Of a stretch of 35,263 nt of DNA, positions 15,982 through 23,870 are shown one piece after another. A program made the position numbers and the translations under genes. The DNA is from Terriglobia bacterium (GTDB lineage: Bacteria; Acidobacteriota; Terriglobia; Bryobacterales; Bryobacteraceae), in NCBI GenBank assembly GCA_020073615.1, contig JAIQEX010000070.1:1-35263 (forward strand). The letters run 5' to 3'. Under the pieces are notes generated by a model that saw nothing but the letters and a program-made list of their open reading frames with translations, was not told where the DNA came from and did not search any database. How positions within the stretch are numbered: position 1 is the stretch's first letter; each line of letters begins with the position of its first letter.

Positions 15982-16009
15982 TTGGTTGTGGCCATTAAAT
16001 GGCCATAAT
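15982..16009 (+). promoter_or_regulatory. dcw cluster promoter with palindromic operator
   Basis: TTGGTT (15982-15987) and CATAAT (16004-16009) with 16 bp between them form a plausible promoter about 20 bp before mraZ. A perfect palindrome TGGCCAT-TAA-ATGGCCA (15989-16005) fills the spacer, where a bound protein would block polymerase. The usual MraZ target is a series of TGGG direct repeats; GTGGG occurs at 15967-15971 and GTGGGAG spans the mraZ start, but they are not evenly spaced. The palindrome may belong to another regulator. Confidence 0.5.
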
Positions 16010-16031
16010 CTAGACATTATCTGGCAGGAAA

Positions 16032-16514
16032 GTGGGAGAAGACCTACAACTATTGACGGTCGAGCCTCCTCGGGGGATGTATCCGGGCCGGTTGGACGAC
16101 AAGGGTCGTGTCAAGCTTCCCACAGCCTTCCAGCAGTTCTTCGCCGCCCTTCGGGAGAAGAGGCTATTTGTTACCAGTCTCGACCGGCGCATCGCTCAAA
16201 TATATCCCATGGCGGTTTGGCGGCAAAACGAAAAATTCTTCGAAACGTACCGCGACGATCCCAAGATCGCGCGCAACGTGGCCTTCAATGCGGCGGACCT
16301 GGGCGCGGAGACGGAAATGGACAGCCAGGGACGTATCCTTTTTTCGCCGGAGCTGCGGCGCGAGCTGGGAATCGAAAATCAGCCCGTGCGGCTTTTCGCG
16401 TACCGCAACCGGATTGAAGTTCTGAGCGAAAAGACGTACGAAGAGCGGAAACAGCAAGCCTCGCAGACGGCGGAAGACGACCTGGCGAAGCTGGAGACGG
16501 CGGGGCTCAACTGA
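16032..16514 (+). CDS. mraZ: Transcriptional regulator MraZ
   Basis: MraZ is a ring-forming DNA-binding protein that represses the dcw operon in the bacteria where it was studied. The 160 residues contain the two AbrB-like halves: RLDDKGRVKLPTAFQQFF (about 20-37) and EMDSQGRILFSPELRRELGI (about 95-114). The C-terminal tail is a charged helix. Start: GTG at 16032, with AGGAAA shortly before; an ATG at 16077 (MYPGRLDD) would match the usual family start and gives a 145-residue protein, so the true start is uncertain. It is the first gene of the cluster, 6 bp ahead of rsmH. Confidence 0.9.
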   Translation: MGEDLQLLTVEPPRGMYPGRLDDKGRVKLPTAFQQFFAALREKRLFVTSLDRRIAQIYPMAVWRQNEKFFETYRDDPKIARNVAFNAADLGAETEMDSQGRILFSPELRRELGIENQPVRLFAYRNRIEVLSEKTYEERKQQASQTAEDDLAKLETAGLN

Positions 16515-16520
16515 TGACCT

Positions 16521-17381
16521 ATGCACCTTTCCGTCATGCCGGAGGAATCGCTGTCGCTGCTGGCGGTCCGCCCGGACGGAGTCTACCTCGATGCCACCGC
16601 CGGCCTCGGGGGGCACACCGCTCTGATTGCGCAGCGGCTCACGACGGGCCTGGTGATCGCCAACGATCGCGACGCCGAGTCGTTGGCCATCGCCCGGCGC
16701 AACACGGCGGAGTGGGCTTCGCGTATTCATTTTCACCACGGCCGGTTCGGCGAATTGCCGGCGGCGCTGCGGGAATTGCGTCTGGAGAAGGTGGACGGGC
16801 TCCTGGCGGACCTGGGCATCAGCCGCTACCAGATCATGGAGCCGGAGCGTGGATTTTCGTTTCTGCACGAAGGGCCGTTGGACATGCGCATGGATCAAAC
16901 CACGGGCATGACCGCGGCCGATATTGTCAATCACACCGCCGAAAAGGCACTCGCCGACCTGATCTATCAGTTGGGCGAAGAAAGGGGGGCGCGGAGACTA
17001 GCCAGAGCAATCGTCCGAGCACGGCCCTTACGGAGCACACTGCATCTGGCCGATGTGGTGGAGCGGGCCGTGCCCAGGACGGGCCGTTTGCATCCGGCCA
17101 CGAAAACGTTCATGGCCCTGCGAATGGCGGTCAACGACGAGCAGGGGGAGTTGGACCGGCTGCTCGCCATCGGTCCCGAGCTGCTCGAGCCCGGAGGCCG
17201 CATGGTAGTGATCAGTTTCATGTCCCTGGACGACCGAAAAGTGAAAGAGAGATTCAAGGCGCTGGGCAGGGAAGGGCGTGCGGCGATTCTCACCAAGCAC
17301 CCGTTCCGGCCGAGCGACGAAGAAATTGCCCGGAACCCAGCTTCGCGCAGTGCCAAGCTACGCGCGCTGGCGTGGAACTAG
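16521..17381 (+). CDS. rsmH: 16S rRNA (cytosine-1402 N4)-methyltransferase
   Basis: RsmH (MraW) methylates C1402 of 16S rRNA in the ribosomal P site using S-adenosylmethionine. The 286 residues are slightly shorter than usual (about 300-310). Motifs: HLSVMPEESLSLL, the SAM-binding YLDATAGLGGHT, DRDAESLAIARR, GLLADLGISRYQIMEPERGF, GPLDMRMD, TADIVN-like AADIVN, LHPATKTFMALRMAVNDE, and GGRMVVISFMSLDDRKVK. The start is the ATG at 16521, 6 bp after mraZ; I see no good ribosome binding site, so coupling to mraZ translation is likely. Confidence 0.95.
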   Translation: MHLSVMPEESLSLLAVRPDGVYLDATAGLGGHTALIAQRLTTGLVIANDRDAESLAIARRNTAEWASRIHFHHGRFGELPAALRELRLEKVDGLLADLGISRYQIMEPERGFSFLHEGPLDMRMDQTTGMTAADIVNHTAEKALADLIYQLGEERGARRLARAIVRARPLRSTLHLADVVERAVPRTGRLHPATKTFMALRMAVNDEQGELDRLLAIGPELLEPGGRMVVISFMSLDDRKVKERFKALGREGRAAILTKHPFRPSDEEIARNPASRSAKLRALAWN

Positions 17382-17400
17382 AGAGGTAAACGAAAAGATC

Positions 17401-17898
17401 ATGGCGACGTTGCCGGCATTCCTGCGAAGAACCAATGGAGCAGTCCTCGCGGCCTGCCCCGACAGGCCTGAGCGGCTGTCCTTCTCCAAGCCCGATGGTG
17501 GCCCGTTCCAATTGCGCGCCCTTCCCCAGGAAGACGTCTTCTTCTTCTGCAAAAAGATCGACAACTCGCGCCTGGTGCGCGAGCCCGACCCGCAAGCCCG
17601 CGGCGCCTGCTGGTCCGCGATCGGAGCGGCCTCGGTGGTCCTGGCGCTGCTGTCCGGCGTACTGGCGCCCAGCGTCGCCAATACGCTGGCCGGATACAAA
17701 ATTGAGGCCCTGCGCGGCGAAGAGCGCCGCCTGCTGGACGAGCGCCGCGTGCTGGAGGTCCAGGAAGCGGAGCTGCGGGACCCGGCGCGGCTGGAGCGGC
17801 TGGCGCTGAGCCGGAACCTGGCGACGCCGCGCTCCGAGCAGGTGGTGCACCTCGATGGCCGGCCCGATGGCGCCGTGGCCATGGTGAAGCGCCAATAG
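17401..17898 (+). CDS. ftsL: FtsL-like division protein
   Basis: The position between rsmH and ftsI and the architecture point to FtsL, a bitopic protein that with FtsB/FtsQ activates FtsWI at the septum. A cytoplasmic N-terminus of about 70 residues is unusually long and contains DVFFFCKKIDNSRLVREPDP. One TM segment follows (about 72-95, IGAASVVLALLSGVLA). Then comes a periplasmic coiled coil (IEALRGEERRLLDERRVLEV, continuing with QEAELRDPARLERLA) and LATP. Sequence conservation of FtsL is low, so this rests on layout and context. Start ATG at 17401. Confidence 0.75.
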   Translation: MATLPAFLRRTNGAVLAACPDRPERLSFSKPDGGPFQLRALPQEDVFFFCKKIDNSRLVREPDPQARGACWSAIGAASVVLALLSGVLAPSVANTLAGYKIEALRGEERRLLDERRVLEVQEAELRDPARLERLALSRNLATPRSEQVVHLDGRPDGAVAMVKRQ

Positions 17899-17926
17899 CA
17901 ACCGCAACCGGTCACCGAGCGGTCAT

Positions 17927-19903
17927 ATGGTGGAGCGTCGTCTGACATGGCTCGCCGGGATCGTCCTCCTCTGGGGCGCAGCCATTTTCCTGCAGCTCGT
18001 TTCCTTGCAGGTTTTCCATCACCAGCATTACTTGAACCTGGCGAAGGCGCGCCAGGAAGTGGTGATCGGGATTCCCGCACCTCGCGGCAGTATCCTGGAC
18101 CGCAGTGGCGCGCCGCTCGCGATGAGCGTGCCCACCGAGTCGGTCTACGTCAACCCGCTCAAGGTCCCGGACCTCGACGTCGCTTCCGACATGCTCGCGC
18201 GCGTGCTGCACATGGACCGCGTGGAGCTGTACGGCAAGATGAAGCTGGCCCGCGACAACCATCGCGGATTCTTCCCGGTGAAGCGCAAAATCGCGTTGGA
18301 GGAGGGACAACTCCTCCGCGACCTCCGCCTCGACTGGGTGGATATTGAAACCGAGACCCAGCGCCGCTACCCCAAGGGCACGCTGGCGGCCCATGTGCTC
18401 GGCGGCGTCGATTTCGAAGAGAAGGGCAATGCCGGCATCGAGAAGTTCATGGACGCCGATTTGCGCGGACAGGCGGGCCAGGCGCGGCTCCTGACCGATG
18501 TGAAGCGCCGCGGCATCGACCAGCAGTCGGCTACCGAGGCGCGCGCCGGCACGTGCATCACGCTCACCATCGATGAGCGGCTGCAGTTCGTGGCCGAGCG
18601 CGAGCTGGCCGCGGCCGTGGCCGCGCATCACGCGGTGAGCGGCAGCGTGGTGGTCATGAATCCGTCCAACGGCGAGATCCTGGCGCTGGCCAGCTATCCT
18701 ACCTACGATCCCAACCAGCCGCCGGAGCCGGCGGCGAACCTGGCGGCGCGCCAGAATCACGCCATCGGCGTGCCGTTTGAGCCGGGATCGGTCTTCAAGG
18801 TGATCACCCTTTCGGCCGCTCTGGAAACCACCGCGCTCCGGCCGGAGAGCCTCATCAACTGTCACGGCGGCGTGCTGAAACTGCCCGGGCGCGTCATCCA
18901 CGACTCCCACCTCGGGACCGGCATCCTTCCCATGGCCATGGTGCTCGCCAAGTCGAGCAACATCGGCGCCATCCAGGTGGGCATGCAGGTGGGGAAGGAC
19001 AACATGGACCGGTACGTGCGGAAGTTCGGTTTCGCCCAGAAGACCGGGGTGCAGTTGCCGGGCGAATCGCGCGGCCGGCTGCGCGCGACCAACTACTGGG
19101 GCACCACATCGCTGGCTTCCATATCGATGGGGCAGGAGGTCAGCGTCACCACGGTGCAACTGGCGCAGGCGGCCAGCGTGATCGCCAACGGCGGCATGCT
19201 GGTGAGGCCGCGGCTGGTGCTGAAGAAAGGCGACGATGCGCTGCCGCAGGAGCCGCCGGTTCGCGTCATCGGCGCGGAGACGGCCATCACCATGCGCCAG
19301 ATGATGGAGGGCGTGGTGCTCCACGGCACCGGGACGGCGGCGCGCCTGGTGGGCTATACGGTTGGCGGCAAGACCGGCTCGGCGCAGATTTTCGATTACG
19401 CCAGCAGGCACTACACGCATACCTACAACGGCTCGTTCGTGGGGTTCTCGCCGCTGGTCAATCCCGCTATCGTGGTGGTAGTGACCCTGAACGGCACCCA
19501 TGGAACGGCCGGCTTCGGCGGGGCGGCGGCGGCGCCGGTGTTCCGCGTCATTGCCGCCGAGGCGCTGCGCATTCTGGACGTTCCCCGGGACCTGCCCGAC
19601 GAGCCCATGCCCAAAACGCTCTCGGCGAAAAACCTGAACGATCTCGCCATCGCCGATATCGGCTCCGATCAGCCCAACATTCTGGAGGATTCCGAGGACG
19701 AAGGGCAGCCTGCGGCCCCGGCAGTCTCCGGCCCCACCATCCCGAATTTCCGCGGCATGACCATCCGCGCCGTGCTGGCCGAGGCCGCCGCCAAGGGTTT
19801 GACCGTGCTGCCCGATGGCAGCGGCGTGGCCAGCAGGCAGGACCCGCCGGCCGGTTCCGCCATGCACCAGGGAGAGCGCATCCGCGTAAAATTTTCCCGA
19901 TGA
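17927..19903 (+). CDS. ftsI: Penicillin-binding protein 3 (septal transpeptidase) with PASTA domain
   Basis: FtsI crosslinks septal peptidoglycan as partner of FtsW. The 658 residues comprise a short cytoplasmic start, TM about 8-28 (WLAGIVLLWGAAIFLQLVSL), a PBP-dimer domain (APRGSILDRSGAPLA through RRYPKGTLAAHVLG), and a transpeptidase domain. Its active-site motifs are SxxK (Ser288-Val-Phe-Lys291 within EPGSVFK), SSN (343-345) and KTG (482-484). A single PASTA domain ends the protein (about 598-658, PTIPNFRGMTIRAVLAEAA), a feature more familiar from Gram-positive PBPs. Its last 4 bp overlap the murE start. Confidence 0.95.
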   Translation: MVERRLTWLAGIVLLWGAAIFLQLVSLQVFHHQHYLNLAKARQEVVIGIPAPRGSILDRSGAPLAMSVPTESVYVNPLKVPDLDVASDMLARVLHMDRVELYGKMKLARDNHRGFFPVKRKIALEEGQLLRDLRLDWVDIETETQRRYPKGTLAAHVLGGVDFEEKGNAGIEKFMDADLRGQAGQARLLTDVKRRGIDQQSATEARAGTCITLTIDERLQFVAERELAAAVAAHHAVSGSVVVMNPSNGEILALASYPTYDPNQPPEPAANLAARQNHAIGVPFEPGSVFKVITLSAALETTALRPESLINCHGGVLKLPGRVIHDSHLGTGILPMAMVLAKSSNIGAIQVGMQVGKDNMDRYVRKFGFAQKTGVQLPGESRGRLRATNYWGTTSLASISMGQEVSVTTVQLAQAASVIANGGMLVRPRLVLKKGDDALPQEPPVRVIGAETAITMRQMMEGVVLHGTGTAARLVGYTVGGKTGSAQIFDYASRHYTHTYNGSFVGFSPLVNPAIVVVVTLNGTHGTAGFGGAAAAPVFRVIAAEALRILDVPRDLPDEPMPKTLSAKNLNDLAIADIGSDQPNILEDSEDEGQPAAPAVSGPTIPNFRGMTIRAVLAEAAAKGLTVLPDGSGVASRQDPPAGSAMHQGERIRVKFSR

Positions 19904-21384
19904 ACCTAGGCGAGATACTCTCGGGCGTCCGGCTGAAGCAGCCACTCTCGCCGGCCCTGGCCAGCGCCCAGGTGGAGGGTTTGGACTACGATTCACGGCG
20001 CGTCTCGCCGGGATTCCTGTTCTTCGCCTTTCCCGGCAGCCGCAGCGACGGCCGCCATTTCGCGCAGGACGCGCTCGAGCGCGGCGCCGTGGCCGTGGCC
20101 AGCGAATCGCACGCGCCGCCGGAAATGGCCTCGTCCTGGGTCCAGGTGGAGCATGGCCGCCAGGCCCTGGCGCTGGCCGCGCGCAACTTCTACGGCAATC
20201 CCGATCAGCGTGTTTCGCTCACCGGCATCACCGGCACCAACGGCAAAACGACTACGTCCTACCTGATCGATTCCATCCTGCGCGCCGCCGGCCATACCAC
20301 CGCGTTGATCGGCACCATCGAATACCATCTTGCCGGGCGCGTGCTGCCGGCGGTGAATACCACGCCCGAATCGCTCGACCTGATGCGCCTGTTTGCGGCG
20401 TTGGAGCGCGCCGGCGGAACCCATGCCACGCTGGAGGTGTCCTCCCACGCGCTGGCGCTCGGCCGCACCTACGGGCTCCATTTCCATACCGCCGTTTTCA
20501 CCAACCTGACGCGCGATCACCTGGATTTTCACGGCACCATGGACCACTACTTTGCCGCCAAACAGATGCTCTTCGAGGGCGCGGGCGCTCCTCCGCCGCG
20601 CTTCGCGGTGCTGAATCGCGACGACGAATTCACGCGCCGCATCAAGATCCACCCCAAGACGGAAGTGCTCTGGTACGGTTTGGGCCAGGAACCCAGCCTG
20701 CGCGCGCGGCACATTTCATCCGGGTTCCAGGGCCTGCGGTTCGACGTGCAGTTCCGCAAGCTGCGGTTTGCCGTGGAGTCGGCGCTCATTGGCAAAATCA
20801 ACGTGTACAACATCCTCGCCGCGTGCGGTGCGGGCCTTTCCTACGGCATTTCGCCGGAGACGGTGGCGCGCGGCATCGCCGATTTGCGCGCCGTCCCGGG
20901 CCGCTTCGAGCGCGTCGACCAAGGCCAGCCGTTCGTGGTGGTGGTGGACTACGCGCACACCGACGATGCGCTGCGCAACGTTATCGCCGTGGCGCGCGGA
21001 CTGAATCCCAAGCGCGTGATCACCCTGTTCGGCTGCGGCGGCGATCGCGATCGCACCAAGCGCCCCCTCATGGGAAAGGCGGCCGCCGAGGCCAGCGATT
21101 TCGTGGTGCTGACCAGCGACAACCCGCGCTCGGAAGACCCGCTGGCGATTATGAACGATGCGCTGGTAGGCATCCGGCGCGTCGATGTGCCGCACATCGT
21201 CGAGCCCGACCGCGCCGCGGCCATTGCGCGCGCGTTGAACGAAGCGCGCGAGGGCGATATCGTGATCCTTGCCGGAAAGGGCCACGAGACGTACCAGGTA
21301 TTGAAGGACCAGACCATCGCCTTCGACGATCGGGCGGTGGCGCGAGAAGTGCTGAAGGGTTACGGGTACCACCAGGCGCGGTGA
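19900..21384 (+). CDS. murE: UDP-MurNAc-L-Ala-D-Glu:meso-diaminopimelate ligase
   Basis: MurE adds the third residue of the peptidoglycan stem peptide. The 494 residues show a SRRVSPGFLFFAFPGSRSDG N-terminal uridine-binding region, the ATP loop GITGTNGKTTTSY (109-121), NTTPESLDLM, EVSSHALALGR, TNLTRDHLDFHGTMD, the carbamylated-lysine region, DYAHTDDALRNVI, FGCGGDRDRTKRPLMG, and DNPR (407-410) followed by SEDP. The DNPR motif is the signature for meso-DAP rather than L-lysine. The ATG overlaps the ftsI stop (ATGA); murF starts 3 bp after its stop. Confidence 0.96.
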   Translation: MNLGEILSGVRLKQPLSPALASAQVEGLDYDSRRVSPGFLFFAFPGSRSDGRHFAQDALERGAVAVASESHAPPEMASSWVQVEHGRQALALAARNFYGNPDQRVSLTGITGTNGKTTTSYLIDSILRAAGHTTALIGTIEYHLAGRVLPAVNTTPESLDLMRLFAALERAGGTHATLEVSSHALALGRTYGLHFHTAVFTNLTRDHLDFHGTMDHYFAAKQMLFEGAGAPPPRFAVLNRDDEFTRRIKIHPKTEVLWYGLGQEPSLRARHISSGFQGLRFDVQFRKLRFAVESALIGKINVYNILAACGAGLSYGISPETVARGIADLRAVPGRFERVDQGQPFVVVVDYAHTDDALRNVIAVARGLNPKRVITLFGCGGDRDRTKRPLMGKAAAEASDFVVLTSDNPRSEDPLAIMNDALVGIRRVDVPHIVEPDRAAAIARALNEAREGDIVILAGKGHETYQVLKDQTIAFDDRAVAREVLKGYGYHQAR

Positions 21385-21387
21385 ACC

Positions 21388-22731
21388 ATGACCCTGGAAT
21401 TACAAGAGGTTGCGCGCGCCATGCGCGCCGCCGGCGACCCTCGGCCGGCGAAAGTGACGGGGTGGAGCGTGGACACGCGGACACAGAATCCGGGCGACGT
21501 CTATTTCGCTTTGCGCGGCGCCAGCCACGACGGCCACGAATATGTCGCGGCGGCCGTGGAGAAGGGCGCTGCCGCCGTGGTCGTGGAGCGGCCGTGCGGG
21601 CGCGGCTTCGCCAACGAGCTGGTGGTCTCCGATACCCTGCGCGCTTTGCAGGAACTGGCGGCGTGGGCGCGCGCCCAGTGGGGCGGCACGGCGATCGGCG
21701 TCACCGGCAGCGCGGGCAAGACCACTACCAAGGATGCCATCGCGCAGCTGCTCGAAGGGGAAATGCCGGTGGGCAAGACGGCCGGCAATTTTAATAACCA
21801 CGTGGGCGTGCCGCTCTCCATCCTGCGCCTGCCCGATGGCTGCCGCGCCGCCGTGCTGGAAATCGGTATGAACCACGCGGGCGAGATCCGCGAGCTGGCC
21901 GCCATCGCCCGGCCCGATATCGGCGTGGTGACCAACGTCGGCTATGCGCACGTGGAGTTCTTCGATTCCATCGAGGGCGTGGCCGCCGCCAAGCGCGAGC
22001 TGATCGACCAGTTGCCCCGCGAGGGCGTGGCCGTGCTCAATGCCGACGATCCGCGCGTGCTGTGCTTCCGCGACGCGCACCCCGGCCGCTCCGTGACCTT
22101 CGGCTTTTCGGAATCGGCCGAGGTGCGCGCCGAGGCCGTGGAGTACCACGCCGCGGGCGCGCGCTTCCGGGCCTTGGACGTGGATTTCGAAACCGGGCTG
22201 GCCGGCAGCCACGCGGTGATGAACCTGCTGGCGGCCATCGCCGTGGCGCGCGTGTTCGGTATACCGTCCGAACGCTTGCGCGAGCCGGTGCGCACCTTCG
22301 CCGTGGGCCATATGCGCGGCGAACGGATCGCGCATAACGGCATGCTGGTGTGGAACGATTGCTACAATTCCAACCCCGAGGCGGCGCAGGCCATGATCGA
22401 CGTGCTCTTGCGTACGCCCGCCCAACGGCGCATTGCCGTGCTGGGCGAGATGCTGGAATTGGGGCGCGCCGCCGAAGAGTTGCACCGCCAGGTGGGACGC
22501 TACGCGGCGGCGCATGGCGTGGATTTATTGATCGGCGTGCGCGGCCACGCGCGCGCCATGATCGACGCGGCGGTCGGTGCCGGTCTTCCGGAGAGCGCCG
22601 CGCTTTTTTTTGAGGACGCCGCCGAGGCCGGCGAGTTCGCGCGGGGGAATGCGCGCCCCGGCGATGCCATTCTGTTCAAGGGCTCGCGCGGCGTCCACGT
22701 GGAGCGGGCGCTGGAAAGGTTCCTGGCCTAA
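21388..22731 (+). CDS. murF: UDP-MurNAc-tripeptide:D-Ala-D-Ala ligase
   Basis: MurF attaches D-Ala-D-Ala to complete the UDP-MurNAc-pentapeptide. The 447-residue product has GWSVDTRTQNPGDVYFALRG, the ATP loop GVTGSAGKTTTKD (about 104-116), KTAGNFNNHVGVPLSIL, EIGMNHAGEIRELAAIARPD, VTNVGYAHVEFFDSIEG, then HAVMNLLAAIAVARVFGI, WNDCYNSNPEAAQAMID, LGEMLELG, and a C-terminal FKGSRGVHVERALERF. Length and motif order are normal. The stop codon is directly followed by the mraY ATG (TAAATG). Confidence 0.96.
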   Translation: MTLELQEVARAMRAAGDPRPAKVTGWSVDTRTQNPGDVYFALRGASHDGHEYVAAAVEKGAAAVVVERPCGRGFANELVVSDTLRALQELAAWARAQWGGTAIGVTGSAGKTTTKDAIAQLLEGEMPVGKTAGNFNNHVGVPLSILRLPDGCRAAVLEIGMNHAGEIRELAAIARPDIGVVTNVGYAHVEFFDSIEGVAAAKRELIDQLPREGVAVLNADDPRVLCFRDAHPGRSVTFGFSESAEVRAEAVEYHAAGARFRALDVDFETGLAGSHAVMNLLAAIAVARVFGIPSERLREPVRTFAVGHMRGERIAHNGMLVWNDCYNSNPEAAQAMIDVLLRTPAQRRIAVLGEMLELGRAAEELHRQVGRYAAAHGVDLLIGVRGHARAMIDAAVGAGLPESAALFFEDAAEAGEFARGNARPGDAILFKGSRGVHVERALERFLA

Positions 22732-23868
22732 ATGCTCTATTTCCTGCTGTACGAACAGCTCTTCCGCTACGTGAAGGCGTTCAACGTCTTCCGCTACATC
22801 ACCTTCCGCACGGCCATGGCCAGCCTCACGGCGCTGTTCCTGTGCATCGCCCTCGGACCGTGGCTGATCCAAAAACTGCGCCAGTTTCAGATCGGGCAAT
22901 ACATCCGCGAGGAAGGTCCCAAGTCGCACCAGAAGAAAGCCGGCACGCCCACCATGGGCGGGGTGCTCATCATCATCTCCATCGTCATCCCCACTTTGCT
23001 GTGGGCCGACCTGCGCCATCCTTATGTGTGGATCGCGGTGGCCGCGCTCCTTGCCTTCGGCTGGATCGGCTTCCTCGACGATTACGCCAAAATATCGCGG
23101 CAGCGCAACCTCGGCCTCTCGGGCAAACGCAAACTGGTTTACCAGTTCTCGCTGGGATTCGCCTTCGCCGCGATACTGCTGGTCATGCGCGCCTACGGCG
23201 ATTTTTCGACGGCCATGAACATCCCCTTCTTCAAGCAGTTTCAACCGTCGCTGCTGCTCGAATCCCTCCTGCGCAATCCCTGGACGTATCTCATCGGGGT
23301 CGCGCCCTTCTGCATCTTCGTGGCCCTGGTGGTGGTGTTCGCTTCCAACGCCGTGAATCTTACCGACGGCTTGGACGGCCTCGCCATTGGCCTGATGGTG
23401 ATCGCCGCCGGCGCCCTCACCGTCCTGACCTACGCCGGCGGCCACCTGACGCTGGCCGAGTACCTGCAACTGGCGCGCAATGCGCACACCTCCGAGCTGA
23501 CCATCTTCTGCGGCTCGATGACCGGCGCCAGCCTGGGCTTCCTGTGGTACAACGCGCATCCCGCGGAGATTTTCATGGGCGACGTCGGGTCGCTCGGGCT
23601 GGGTGGCGCCATGGCGGTGGTCGCGGTGCTCATCAAGCAGGAAGTGCTGCTGGTGTTCATTGGCGGCGTTTTCGTATGGGAGGCGGTTTCGGTGATCCTC
23701 CAGGTGGGCAGCTACAAGCTGCGGCACGGCAAGCGAATTTTCAAGATGGCGCCCCTGCACCATCACTTCGAGGCTCTCGGCTGGACGGAATCGAAGATCA
23801 TCGTGCGCTTCTGGATCGCCGGCCTGGTGCTGGCGCTGTTCGCGCTCACCACGCTGAAGCTGAGATAA
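22732..23868 (+). CDS. mraY: Phospho-MurNAc-pentapeptide translocase
   Basis: MraY transfers phospho-MurNAc-pentapeptide to undecaprenyl phosphate, forming lipid I in the inner membrane. The 378-residue protein has about ten TM segments and the family motifs: KSHQKKAGTPTMGGVLIIIS, FLDDYAKISRQRNLGLSGKRK (the Asp-Asp pair), SNAVNLTDGLDGLAIGLM (metal-binding Asp region), YNAHPAEIFMGDVGSLGLGG, and the cytoplasmic MAPLHHHFE loop with the three histidines. Start ATG abuts the murF stop. Confidence 0.96.
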   Translation: MLYFLLYEQLFRYVKAFNVFRYITFRTAMASLTALFLCIALGPWLIQKLRQFQIGQYIREEGPKSHQKKAGTPTMGGVLIIISIVIPTLLWADLRHPYVWIAVAALLAFGWIGFLDDYAKISRQRNLGLSGKRKLVYQFSLGFAFAAILLVMRAYGDFSTAMNIPFFKQFQPSLLLESLLRNPWTYLIGVAPFCIFVALVVVFASNAVNLTDGLDGLAIGLMVIAAGALTVLTYAGGHLTLAEYLQLARNAHTSELTIFCGSMTGASLGFLWYNAHPAEIFMGDVGSLGLGGAMAVVAVLIKQEVLLVFIGGVFVWEAVSVILQVGSYKLRHGKRIFKMAPLHHHFEALGWTESKIIVRFWIAGLVLALFALTTLKLR

Positions 23869-23870
23869 GC

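Noticed and set aside
17912-19996. 694-residue minus-strand open frame opposite ftsI
   Set aside because: It mirrors ftsI codons, is His/Arg/Gly-rich and shows no domain. ftsI has all active-site motifs.
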